DNA of 32,963 nt from CAYWEP01 sp964608945 (GTDB lineage: Bacteria > Patescibacteriota > Microgenomatia > Levybacterales > UBA12049). The stretch lies in the NCBI GenBank assembly GCA_964608945.1, contig CAZSQB010000007.1, positions 1-32,963 of the forward strand, given 5' to 3'. The notes below the pieces were generated by a model. The model saw only the letters and a list, made by a program, of their open reading frames with translations. It did no database searches and had not been told where the DNA came from. Shown here piece after piece: positions 16,631 to 24,423 of the stretch. A program made the position numbers and the translations under genes. The first letter of the stretch is position 1. Each line of letters begins with the position of its first letter.

Positions 16631-17137
16631 TTAATCAGCTTTTGTTTTTATTTTCTTTAAGGCGTTTTTCATGACAATTTCTTGCTCATTTGGCGTAAAA
16701 AGATCGGCGATTGATCTTTCTAGGAATTGTACTGCGAGTCTTGTGACATGAGCTGTGAGTCTTTTTTCTGTCTCTCGTGCCTCAAATGTGATTTGTTGCC
16801 TTGCTTCTTTTATGATAGTTTCTGCTTGCTTTTTGGCAGTATCTTCTGCAAGGCGAAGTATTTCATCTCGCTGTTTTTTCGTATCATCAAGAATTTTTCT
16901 TGCATTAGCTTGTGCTTCTTTCAGAACTTCCCGTTCTTTTTCTGCTGTTTTTTCAAGGAGAATGCGAGTCTCCTCGGCTTGTTTAAGCCCTTCTTTTATC
17001 GTCTGCTCACGGTTTTTGAGTGCTTGTAAGATAGGTTGATACAACAAGCGTTTTAAAATATACAGAACGATTAAGAAATTTACTACTTGAGCAGTAAGAA
17101 GTATGGGATTAATTCCAAACTCTTTTATAAGTTCCAT
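16631..17137 (-). CDS. atpF: ATP synthase Fo subunit b
   Basis: Peripheral stalk. 168 residues. One N-terminal membrane helix (about 12-32, NPILLTAQVVNFLIVLYILK) is followed by a long charged, Ala/Glu/Lys-rich coiled coil (about 40-150). A single b gene is present, so a homodimer is expected. Starts 7 bases after the atpE stop and is followed by atpH after one base. Confidence 0.96.
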   Translation of the reverse strand: MELIKEFGINPILLTAQVVNFLIVLYILKRLLYQPILQALKNREQTIKEGLKQAEETRILLEKTAEKEREVLKEAQANARKILDDTKKQRDEILRLAEDTAKKQAETIIKEARQQITFEARETEKRLTAHVTRLAVQFLERSIADLFTPNEQEIVMKNALKKIKTKAD

Positions 17138-17144
17138 AATCTTA

Positions 17145-17351
17145 TCAAGTAAATGCCAAAATTAATGAGTAAATTGCGATAGCTTCTGCAAAAGCCATGC
17201 CTATCAACATTGCCGGCAAGATTTTGCCAGATGCTTCAGGATTTCGACCGAGAGCCTCCATGGCTTTTGCGCCAATAAGCCCTACGCCAATTCCCGGACC
17301 AAGACCGCCAATTGCAACAATAATTCCTCCTGTAACTGAAATTTCCACCAT
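17145..17351 (-). CDS. atpE: ATP synthase Fo subunit c
   Basis: Ring-forming proteolipid. 68 residues, two hydrophobic helices joined by the polar loop RNPEA. The Gly-rich first helix has GGLGPGIGVG; the ion-binding carboxylate in the second helix is E56 in MAFAEAIAIY. ATG 17351 is chosen over TTG 17354 because GGGGGTGAT lies just upstream with normal Shine-Dalgarno spacing. Compared with Na+-binding c subunits, the helix-1 Gln is replaced by Val (V23) and the Ser after the Glu by Ala (A57), so proton coupling is inferred. Confidence 0.97.
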   Translation of the reverse strand: MVEISVTGGIIVAIGGLGPGIGVGLIGAKAMEALGRNPEASGKILPAMLIGMAFAEAIAIYSLILAFT

Positions 17352-17375
17352 CAAATATCACCCCCTGTATATAAA

Positions 17376-17456
17376 TTTCCAATAATTACCAATTTCAAAT
17401 ATCCAATTTCCAATCCGTTCATTTGAAATTTGACATTAGAAATTTGAAATTGGAAA
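17376..17456. repeat. Heptamer repeat element with inverted arms in the atpB-atpE gap
   Basis: Right part: five consecutive 7-base units TTTGAAA, TTTGACA, TTAGAAA, TTTGAAA, TTGGAAA (17422-17456). Left part: the inverted type (CAATTTC, AAATATC, CAATTTC; from about 17376). The unit TTTGAAA is identical to the array inside murT at 27428-27455. Confidence 0.8.
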
Positions 17457-17459
17457 TTT

Positions 17460-18227
17460 CTAGTGTTCCTCCGCACTTGCAGTACCTTCGGCATGGTGCG
17501 GGGTCATCAGAATACTCATAAAAGCCATTGTAAGCATCGAAAATACCAGGGCTTGTACTAGTCCAACTATCACTTCCAATAGCAGGAATGGGACAGGGAT
17601 TAAAAAAGCAAAAATAGAAGAAATAGTGCCGAGCACCACTTCTCCCGCGTATATATTACCAAAAAGTCGGAAAGAAAGCGAGATGATTTTTGTAAATTCT
17701 GAGACTATCTCCAAAATCCCAACGAAGAGCATAACTGGGTTGAGTGAGAAAAAACGGCTCAAGTATTCTGCAATGCCAATTGTTCGTATGCTTAAGACGT
17801 GTGTTGCGACCAAGGAGATGAGTGCAAGTGCGAGTGTGACGTTTAACTCGCTTGTAGCATTTCGCAAAAGCGGTACGAGGTGTCTCTCCTCGCCGTGTCC
17901 ACGATAAAACCCGATGCTGTGCGCGCCTGGAAGTAGCCCGCTCCAGTTGGAAACCAGAATAAAAAGAAAAAATGTCATAAACCAGGGGAATATTTTTTGC
18001 GTGTTCTTGCCGGCAACAGATTCTGTGAGTGAGTAAAAAGTTTGCAAGACTATTTCCATGAGATTTTGGAAGCGGGATGGAATTTTGCTCAGATTTTTTT
18101 TCAAATATACAGCGCTGCCAATTAAGCCTGCATCGACGAGCAATGTATTGATAAAGGTATTTGTCACTGGAAAAGATCCGATAAAAAAAATGGCTTGAGG
18201 TGCGAATTCTGCTGCAGATGCTGCCAT
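17460..18227 (-). CDS. atpB: ATP synthase Fo subunit a
   Basis: Stator channel of Fo, where protons enter and leave the c ring. 255 residues. Several membrane helices; the conserved helix SLSFRLFGNIYAGEVVLG (183-200) carries the essential Arg (R187). LVSNWSGLLPG (91-101) and the end QALVFSMLTMAFM are also typical. First gene of the atp operon; no atpI seen upstream. ATG 18227 has no Shine-Dalgarno sequence and lies 8 bases after a good -10 box. Confidence 0.97.
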   Translation of the reverse strand: MAASAAEFAPQAIFFIGSFPVTNTFINTLLVDAGLIGSAVYLKKNLSKIPSRFQNLMEIVLQTFYSLTESVAGKNTQKIFPWFMTFFLFILVSNWSGLLPGAHSIGFYRGHGEERHLVPLLRNATSELNVTLALALISLVATHVLSIRTIGIAEYLSRFFSLNPVMLFVGILEIVSEFTKIISLSFRLFGNIYAGEVVLGTISSIFAFLIPVPFLLLEVIVGLVQALVFSMLTMAFMSILMTPHHAEGTASAEEH

Positions 18228-18235
18228 AGGTAATT

Positions 18236-18265
18236 ATTTTATCTTTTTTTAGCCTTAATCGTCAA
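18236..18265 (-). promoter_or_regulatory. Putative promoter of the atp operon
   Basis: TTGACG (18260-18265, 5 of 6), an 18-base spacer, and TAAAAT (18236-18241, 5 of 6) on the minus strand. The -10 box ends 8 bases before the atpB ATG, giving a leader of about 0-3 bases. Confidence 0.6.
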
Positions 18266-18378
18266 GAGTTATTGTTGGGTTGTAGTCACAAAACGACGAA
18301 AAACTAATACGCCAAACTACGCGGAATTAATTTGGTGCTGAGTAACTATAGTTGGAACTTATTATTTTTTCAATAAAT

Positions 18379-18822
18379 CTATTTGTTTGTATTATCTGGT
18401 TGTTTCTTCGTACGATTGTATTCAGGAACATGGTAGAAGTGACGTTGTGTACCAAATACGTTTCTTTCACTAAGAAGGTCGATTTCTTCATTTCTTCGTG
18501 TAAATCCGAGTTCATAAGAACCGTCATACATCATTTTAACTTGCCATGCAAAATCTACGTCATTTAATTCGTCTCTTTCGAAAATGACTCCCTCCTTAAA
18601 CGTAAAAGGTGGCTTTTCAGCCCATATCGGTCCATCAAGCCTCCAAGTTTTTAATACATACGTATAAGGAGGGCGTTGAATAGGTCTACTATCCCAGTAC
18701 TGACGGTGCTTTTCAAATCGTCTAAATCTTTCTTCTGGATCAGTAGGAGTTTGTTTAGCCTTCACTACTGTGTTAGTTTTTACTAATCCGAAAAACCATG
18801 AAGTTTCACATCTAACTGTCAT
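18379..18822 (-). CDS. Unrecognised 147-residue soluble protein
   Basis: No family recognised. The sequence is polar with many aromatic residues (RRFEKHRQYWDSRP, YVLKTWRLDG), no membrane segment and no signal peptide, so probably a cytoplasmic protein. ATG 18822 is chosen because a good promoter ends 7 bases upstream of it. The open frame goes on to a TTG at 18858, but that TTG is part of the -35 box. It is a single gene between the dnaE and atp operons with its own promoter. Composition is similar to its neighbours, with no sign of recent transfer. Confidence 0.65.
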   Translation of the reverse strand: MTVRCETSWFFGLVKTNTVVKAKQTPTDPEERFRRFEKHRQYWDSRPIQRPPYTYVLKTWRLDGPIWAEKPPFTFKEGVIFERDELNDVDFAWQVKMMYDGSYELGFTRRNEEIDLLSERNVFGTQRHFYHVPEYNRTKKQPDNTNK

Positions 18823-18829
18823 AGTGGGA

Positions 18830-18858
18830 AAGATATCATTAGAAGAAAGGAATGTCAA
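18830..18858 (-). promoter_or_regulatory. Putative promoter giving a leaderless mRNA for the 18379-18822 gene
   Basis: TTGACA (18853-18858, perfect), 17-base spacer, TATCTT (18830-18835, 4 of 6) on the minus strand. The ATG at 18822 is the eighth base after the -10 box, where transcription is expected to start. No Shine-Dalgarno sequence. Confidence 0.6.
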
Positions 18859-18902
18859 TCTAGTAGAGAATTGTTGCAGGCATTGAAAGAATGTTGAATG
18901 TG

Positions 18903-21900
18903 CTAAGCCTGGGGGGTGGTGGCTGGGAGGATTCTGTCCGCGATGATGACTGGTTTGTCGTTTTTGAAATCGAGTTTACCCTCAACAACAATAACGCTGT
19001 CGTTTATGAGTAGGCTTTTGTATTGTTCAAATACTCTTGGGAAGACGACGCATTCTATTGTAATGCCTTTTTCGTCACCTAGCGATATGAACGCCATTTC
19101 GCTGTTACTCTTTTTGGTGAAGATTCTTTTCGCTGCTTCGATAATGCCTCCGACTTTCACAATAGTCCCTTCTTTCTCCGCCTCAAGAAGTTCTATCTCA
19201 TGCGATATAATAGACTTGATGTAGCTTAGCGTATCTGAATACGGGTGAGACGTTAAGTAAAAGCCCAAGAATTCTTTCTCGAATGATAATTTTTCTTCTT
19301 TTGAAAAATCCTCGATGTCGGCTGAGGAGACTTTTACTGCGGGTTCTTCTTCTGCATCGCCGAAAAGTGATTTTTGTCCTTCAGATGCCTGTTTTTTCAT
19401 CTGATTTGCTTTGCTCACCATTTCAGGAAGAGAGATAAGAAGCGTTGCTCGGTTGCCAAAGCTATCCATAGCGCCGGCTTTAATCAGGCTCTCAACGGTT
19501 TTTTTATTCACAGCACTGAGGTTGACCCTATTTAAAAAGTCCTGAAAGCTTAAGAGTGGACCATTTTTTCGCGCAGCAAGGATCGTCTCGATTGCCGCTT
19601 GGCCGACGTTTTTGATGGCTGAGAGGCCGAAGCGGATTTTTGATTTGTTCTCGATTGAGAATTCGCTGTCTGATTTGTTGATATCAGGCGGGAGGACTGG
19701 AATACCCAAGCGCTTGCATTCGGCAACTGCCTGTGAGATTTTTTCATTTTTGGTAGGTCCTGATGTACCACGGGACTCAGCGGTCAAAAGCGCAGTCATA
19801 AACTCTACTGAGAAATGCGCTTTTAGGTACGCTGTCCGAAATGCGATAGTTGCGTAACAGGCGGCATGGGCTTTGTTGAATCCGTAGCCTGCAAATGGCG
19901 CGATAAGATCAAACATCTCCTCTGCTTTTTTCTGCTTCAAACCATTTGCTACAGCACCTTTTATAAATAACTCGCGTTGCTTTTTCATCTCAGCCGGAAT
20001 TTTTTTACCCATTGCTTTGCGGAATTTATCTGCTTCAAGCCACGTATATCCCGCAAGCTCAATAGCAGTGAGTAGTACGTCATCCTGATACGTCATAATT
20101 CCATACGACTCTTTTAGAATATCTTTCAGACGGGGGTCAGGATAGGTGATGAGAGAGGCGTCGTGCTTTCTTCTCACAAATTCTGGAATAATCGCCATCG
20201 GACCTGGGCGGTAAAGCGCTACCATTGCCTGGAGATCAAAAATAGTTGTCGGTCTTAGGTCCTTGATGTACCGTCTCATGCCAGGAGACTCAAGCTGGAA
20301 AATCCCTGTGGTTTCGCCAAGAGACAGTAAATCAAAGGTTTTTTTATCATCCAGTGGTACCTGCGTGAGGTCAATCGTTTTCCCTTGATTTTGCTTGATG
20401 AACTTGAGCGATTCCTCGATAATTGTGAGGTTGCGAAGACCTAAAAAATCCATTTTCAACAGTCCGACTCCGTCTTCACCGACTGTATACATGTCGTATT
20501 GGGTGATGATTTTCTCGCCGTTTGTTTCTCTTTGGAGTGGTGCGTATTCGGTAAGCGGTTTGTCTGCTATGACGACACCTGCAGCGTGGACTGATGCGTG
20601 TCTTGCAACGCCCTCTAATTTTTTCGCGAGATCAAGGAGTCTTTTTGTCTCTGGTTCTGTATTATACGCCCTTTTGAGGTCTGGGCTTTGCTCAAGCGCT
20701 GAGTCAATTGTCATTGCGTGTCCCTGCCAGCCCGGAGGAATCATTTTGGAAATTCTGTCTGGCCCGGCATAGGGCATACCCATGACACGTCCGACGTCAC
20801 GAACAGAACCTCTCGCCTCCATGGTGCCAAATGTTATAATCTGGGCAACTTTGTCTCTTCCATACCGCTCTGTCACGTATTCAATGACCTCATCGCGCCT
20901 CGTATCTGCAAAATCAAGATCGATGTCGGGTGCTGATGGTCGATCAGGATTTAAAAACCGTTCAAAAGGAAGGTCAAAATAGAACGGATCAACGTCTGTG
21001 ATGTTAAGAGCATACGAGACTACTGATCCTGCAGCTGATCCACGACCAGGGCCGACTGCAATGCCGTGGTTCTTTGCCCAGTTCACAAAATCAGAGACGA
21101 CCAAGAAATACATTTCATATTTTTTCTTCAGAATGATTGATAGCTCATAGTCAACTCTCTCTTGAATCTTCGGCGTGATTGTTTTGTAGCGTTTTGTTAA
21201 CCCTTTTTGCATCTCCTCCTTCAGGTATTCAGCAGCACTTAATTTGTTTGGTACGGCAAAGTGGGGCATAATCCATTTACCAAGAGGAATTTCCAAATTG
21301 CACATATCTGCAATCTTGCTGGTGTTTTCGATAGCCTCAGGGAGGTCAGCAAAAAGCGCAGCCATTTCTTCTTTTGATTTCATATAGAAATCAGGAGAGG
21401 AAATCATCGACAGTTTTCTGTTCTTATCAAGAAGTGTTGTTTGGGTCTGGATACAAAGCAGCGCTTCCTGTCCCTCTGCGTCGCTTTTTCGTAAATAGTG
21501 ATTGTCATTGGTTGCGACCAGCGGGATGCCTAATTTTTTTGAGAGTTTTATGAGTTTTGGATTTGCGACTTCCTGCGGCGGCACGTCAATGTGTTTTTGT
21601 ATTTCTAAATAAAAATTGCCTTCGCCGTATATTTTGGAAAGTTTTATTGTGCGTTCTTCTGCTACATCATCCTGATTTTGCAGTAACGGATCAGCGATAA
21701 AGCCGTTGACGCAGGCAGAAAGACAAATAAGCCCTTCGCTGTATTTTTCCAAGAGCTGTAAATCGGTTCTGGGCTTGTAATAATAGCCCTCAAGCCAGGA
21801 GGCGGTAACGATTTTCAGCAAATTTTTATAGCCCTTTTCATTTTTGGCGAGGAGAATAAGATGGTTGTAGTTCTTATCAACGCCTGCTTCTTTATCAAGC

Positions 21901-22124
21901 ATTGAGCGTTTTGCAACGTAAATCTCACACCCTATAATTGGTTTTATTCCTGCTTCTTTGCAGGCTTTGTAGAATTTTATCGCGCCATAGAGGCTACCAT
22001 GATCTGTGATGGCAAGCGCCTTCATGTCTAGCTCTTTTGCCCTTTTTACCATATCATTCACTTTGGACAATCCATCCAAAAGCGAGTAGTCTGAGTGATT
22101 ATGAAGATGTGTAAAGTCAACCAT
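18903..22124 (-). CDS. dnaE: DNA polymerase III subunit alpha
   Basis: Replicative DNA polymerase, C-family. 1073 residues, somewhat shorter than E. coli DnaE (1160). Domains in order: PHP (1-about 280), palm/thumb with catalytic Asp pair D400/D402 in PDIDLDFAD, fingers, tandem HhH, beta-clamp-binding region, C-terminal OB fold (about 985-1065). The PHP domain keeps a full set of likely metal ligands: H6, H8, D41-H42, E67, H88, C138, D207, H209. These are lost in E. coli, so it may have its own proofreading nuclease (inference). It follows the GGDEF-like gene after 4 bases and appears to be the last gene of the gatCAB operon. Confidence 0.97.
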   Translation of the reverse strand: MVDFTHLHNHSDYSLLDGLSKVNDMVKRAKELDMKALAITDHGSLYGAIKFYKACKEAGIKPIIGCEIYVAKRSMLDKEAGVDKNYNHLILLAKNEKGYKNLLKIVTASWLEGYYYKPRTDLQLLEKYSEGLICLSACVNGFIADPLLQNQDDVAEERTIKLSKIYGEGNFYLEIQKHIDVPPQEVANPKLIKLSKKLGIPLVATNDNHYLRKSDAEGQEALLCIQTQTTLLDKNRKLSMISSPDFYMKSKEEMAALFADLPEAIENTSKIADMCNLEIPLGKWIMPHFAVPNKLSAAEYLKEEMQKGLTKRYKTITPKIQERVDYELSIILKKKYEMYFLVVSDFVNWAKNHGIAVGPGRGSAAGSVVSYALNITDVDPFYFDLPFERFLNPDRPSAPDIDLDFADTRRDEVIEYVTERYGRDKVAQIITFGTMEARGSVRDVGRVMGMPYAGPDRISKMIPPGWQGHAMTIDSALEQSPDLKRAYNTEPETKRLLDLAKKLEGVARHASVHAAGVVIADKPLTEYAPLQRETNGEKIITQYDMYTVGEDGVGLLKMDFLGLRNLTIIEESLKFIKQNQGKTIDLTQVPLDDKKTFDLLSLGETTGIFQLESPGMRRYIKDLRPTTIFDLQAMVALYRPGPMAIIPEFVRRKHDASLITYPDPRLKDILKESYGIMTYQDDVLLTAIELAGYTWLEADKFRKAMGKKIPAEMKKQRELFIKGAVANGLKQKKAEEMFDLIAPFAGYGFNKAHAACYATIAFRTAYLKAHFSVEFMTALLTAESRGTSGPTKNEKISQAVAECKRLGIPVLPPDINKSDSEFSIENKSKIRFGLSAIKNVGQAAIETILAARKNGPLLSFQDFLNRVNLSAVNKKTVESLIKAGAMDSFGNRATLLISLPEMVSKANQMKKQASEGQKSLFGDAEEEPAVKVSSADIEDFSKEEKLSFEKEFLGFYLTSHPYSDTLSYIKSIISHEIELLEAEKEGTIVKVGGIIEAAKRIFTKKSNSEMAFISLGDEKGITIECVVFPRVFEQYKSLLINDSVIVVEGKLDFKNDKPVIIADRILPATTPQA

Positions 22125-22128
22125 TTTG

Positions 22129-22959
22129 TTATGTAGTCTGTTGTGCGATATTATTTCTTGCTTGTTTTAAGGCAACCAGTTCTGCGTCTGTCCTTCTGTG
22201 CATGCTATCAAATTTGTCACCCGGTTCAAAGGTGGTCATGGCCACTGTGGCAGAAATTGGGTTAAGGAACTCTTCTTCTTGCTCGATAGTTCCAAAATAC
22301 TCAGCTCTTTCTTCTGCAATATCTGCAAAGAATTTTTCAACCTCTGCAGTCGTCGTATCTTCAATAAAAATTCCAAATTCGTCTCCAGAGAGTCTACCCA
22401 TTCTTCCTCTATATCCAAAATGCTCCGAAAGCTTCATCATATGAAACTTGGCATATCCAGCTAATGCTTTATCCGCGGAGAGGTGTTTATCTTTGCTTTT
22501 TTCGTTCATTTCTTTTAGCCTGTCTATATCCGCATCCACATACACGTGAGTTTTTCCAGGATGAGGGTGTTTGGTAAGTCCTCGTGAAACAGATTGTACA
22601 AAAGACCTTCGATCGAGCGTTCCTGTCAACTCATCATAAGAATCTGCAGCAACCAACGCTCCAACCACCTCTCGCAAAAATAGTTCCCGGTCACCGACAG
22701 TCATCCTGCCGCTATCAACTTCTTTCTGTGAGGTTGTCTGAGCTCGAAAAAATCCTTCTGTTGCTTCTTCGAATGTGCCAGGATGTTCTTGTCTTGCAGC
22801 TAAAATTGCAGTTTTTGCGACGTTAAGAAACTCCTGATCAGTCACTTGCGAGTTTACCTGAGGAAGAATAGGTTCAGATGGACGAAGGAATCCTCTCCTT
22901 CCGACTTGCCTTGCTCTCGGCTTTATGTCTGGGCTTGGCGCATCTGGTGAAGTAGGCAT
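22129..22959 (-). CDS. GGDEF-domain protein (diguanylate cyclase-like)
   Basis: 276 residues. About 100 residues of uncharacterised, partly helical N-terminus are followed by a GGDEF domain: YDELTGTLDRRSF (108-120) matches the domain-opening DxLTGLxNRR motif, VDADIDRLKEMNE (141-153) carries the metal-binding Asp, and the signature loop is SGDEF (191-195). Ser for the first Gly is seen in some active cyclases, so activity is possible but unproven. The normal GHxxGD segment is altered to KHLSADKAL. No EAL domain or membrane segment. It lies one base after gatB and four before dnaE, an unusual place for a signalling enzyme. It may instead be a catalytically altered nucleotide-binding protein. 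Confidence 0.8.
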   Translation of the reverse strand: MPTSPDAPSPDIKPRARQVGRRGFLRPSEPILPQVNSQVTDQEFLNVAKTAILAARQEHPGTFEEATEGFFRAQTTSQKEVDSGRMTVGDRELFLREVVGALVAADSYDELTGTLDRRSFVQSVSRGLTKHPHPGKTHVYVDADIDRLKEMNEKSKDKHLSADKALAGYAKFHMMKLSEHFGYRGRMGRLSGDEFGIFIEDTTTAEVEKFFADIAEERAEYFGTIEQEEEFLNPISATVAMTTFEPGDKFDSMHRRTDAELVALKQARNNIAQQTT

Positions 22960-22960
22960 A

Positions 22961-24361
22961 TTATCGCAAACATGATTCGAGCTTTTTTCTTACTATTTGC
23001 GCGTCAATTTTTTGTTTGAACTGTCGCATAACTTGTCCAAGCAAATACATTATGACAGACTCTTTGCCTTTTTTGAAGTCCAAAACTGCTTTTGGATTAT
23101 CTTTTATGACTTGGTCGATGATCTTTTGTAATTCGCCTTCGTCAATCTGTACTGTAGTGTTTGCGTTAACAATAAGAGAGATTAGGGAGTTTGGGGAGTG
23201 ATCGGCGTGCGAGATCTTTTTGTTGATGATGTAGTTCGCGATTTGTTTTGGCGATACGTTCTTTTCCTTGTCGGCCTCAACAGCATCTTCAAATAATTTG
23301 GCAGTCGCTTTGTCACGACTGAGGATTTCAGCATCATAATCCGAAATGCCATATTCTTTTGCAAATCGGGTTATTTTTTCTTCTTGCAACTCCGGCAACT
23401 CTGCTTTCAGGTTGTTAATCTGTGATTCTGTGTGTTTAATAGGCGGGAGATCTGGATCTGGGAAGTAGCGGTAATCATTTGCTTCTTCTTTGACGCGCTG
23501 GGAAAACGTGATGCCTTTATTTTCATTCCATCCGCGCGTTTCCTGGGCGGGTGTTTTCCCTGATTCTAATATTTCGCTTTGTCTTTTAATTTCATAATTA
23601 ATAGCCTTTTCAACAAAGCTAAAAGAATTGATATTTTTTACTTCGACTTTGTAAGGGGGGAGGTTGTTGTCATTACCGCTGACCCCACCCCCGCCCTCTC
23701 CTAAAAGGAGAGGGTTATTAGGAAGTAATTGTTTTAGGGAGATGTTGGGCTCCAATCTCATGTCGCCTTTTTCCATATCCGCATTGGAGACATCAAGATC
23801 GCGTACAATTTGCTGTAGTTTCTGCAAGTACTCTTTCACATCACTTGCAGATGCGAAGTCCGGTTCTGTCACAATTTCTACTAAAGGAACGCCGCTTCTA
23901 TTGAAGTCAATTAGTGAAATCTTTTCGTCATTTTGAGTCTTGAGTTTTGAGTTTTGAGTTCCAAATTGATGTGTCAATTTGGCAGTGTCTTCTTCCATGT
24001 GCACTCTTCGAATCCGAATTTTTTTGCCATTTTTTAGCTCTATATTCCCTTGAGAGCCAAACGGTAGATCATACTGACTGATCTGATAACCTTTTGGTAA
24101 ATCTGGATAGAAGTAGTTTTTCCTGTCAAACTTTGAGAAGTTGGCTATTTTACAGCCAAGTGCGAGCGCGATTTTGATGCACCACTCAATGGCAGTTTTA
24201 TTTGGTACTGGCAGTGCGCCTGGAAGGCCGAGGCAGACTGGACACGTATAAGTATTTGGCTCTTTGCCGAAATAATCAGCAGAACAGCCACAGAACATTT
24301 TACTCTTCGTTTTGAGTTCTACATGGACTTCTACGCCTATTATGGGTGTGTATTTATTCAT
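22961..24361 (-). CDS. gatB: Asp-tRNA(Asn)/Glu-tRNA(Gln) amidotransferase subunit B
   Basis: tRNA-binding and kinase subunit of GatCAB, which turns misacylated Glu-tRNA(Gln) or Asp-tRNA(Asn) into the amide form. 466 residues. Seen: VEVHVELKTKSKMFCGC (10-26), zinc-type Cys set C24, C26, C40, C43, HMEED (121-125), DFNRSGVPLVEIVTEPD (152-168), MRLEPNISL (201-209), KVEVKNINSFSFVEKAI (238-254), and a C-terminal YqeY-like tail. Two segments seem to be extra: F133-K147, coded by a heptamer array, and about Q211-L234, coded by a palindromic repeat and containing NPLLLGEGGGG. Both keep the frame and avoid the motifs. Downstream of gatA after a nonamer-filled gap. Confidence 0.96.
   Translation of the reverse strand: MNKYTPIIGVEVHVELKTKSKMFCGCSADYFGKEPNTYTCPVCLGLPGALPVPNKTAIEWCIKIALALGCKIANFSKFDRKNYFYPDLPKGYQISQYDLPFGSQGNIELKNGKKIRIRRVHMEEDTAKLTHQFGTQNSKLKTQNDEKISLIDFNRSGVPLVEIVTEPDFASASDVKEYLQKLQQIVRDLDVSNADMEKGDMRLEPNISLKQLLPNNPLLLGEGGGGVSGNDNNLPPYKVEVKNINSFSFVEKAINYEIKRQSEILESGKTPAQETRGWNENKGITFSQRVKEEANDYRYFPDPDLPPIKHTESQINNLKAELPELQEEKITRFAKEYGISDYDAEILSRDKATAKLFEDAVEADKEKNVSPKQIANYIINKKISHADHSPNSLISLIVNANTTVQIDEGELQKIIDQVIKDNPKAVLDFKKGKESVIMYLLGQVMRQFKQKIDAQIVRKKLESCLR
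23694..23714. repeat. Palindromic repeat inside gatB
   Basis: Perfect 9-base inverted repeat CCCTCTCCT/AGGAGAGGG with a 3-base loop. It codes for LLLGEG and neighbours (about residues 216-223) in a stretch absent from typical GatB. It resembles a dispersed palindrome that often yields NPLLLGEGGGG-like peptides in bacterial annotation (recalled, not searched). Confidence 0.7.
23931..23982. repeat. Heptamer array plus inverted repeat inside gatB
   Basis: Four units TTTTGAG, TCTTGAG, TTTTGAG, TTTTGAG (23931-23958), then a perfect 9-base inverted repeat CCAAATTGA/TCAATTTGG with a 4-base loop (23961-23982). It codes for residues about 127-144 in the HQFGTQNSKLKTQND region. The same heptamer occurs twice in murT. 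Confidence 0.75.
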
Positions 24362-24377
24362 GGTTGTCTATCTGTTA

Positions 24378-24422
24378 AAGTTACTTAGGTGTCTTAGGTA
24401 ACTTGGGTTACCTAAGTTGGTT
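24378..24422. repeat. Nonamer repeat array in the gatA-gatB gap
   Basis: Five 9-base units: AAGTTACTT, AGGTGTCTT, AGGTAACTT, GGGTTACCT, AAGTTGGTT. One unit (AGGTAACTT) is identical to a unit in the atpG-atpD gap at 13709-13717. Confidence 0.8.
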
Positions 24423-24423
24423 A

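Noticed and set aside
17376..17456. Short repeat array considered as a CRISPR
   Set aside because: Units of 7 bases without unique spacers, and no cas genes in the window.
20395..20772. 125-codon plus-strand open frame
   Set aside because: Antisense to the dnaE catalytic core; no motif of its own.
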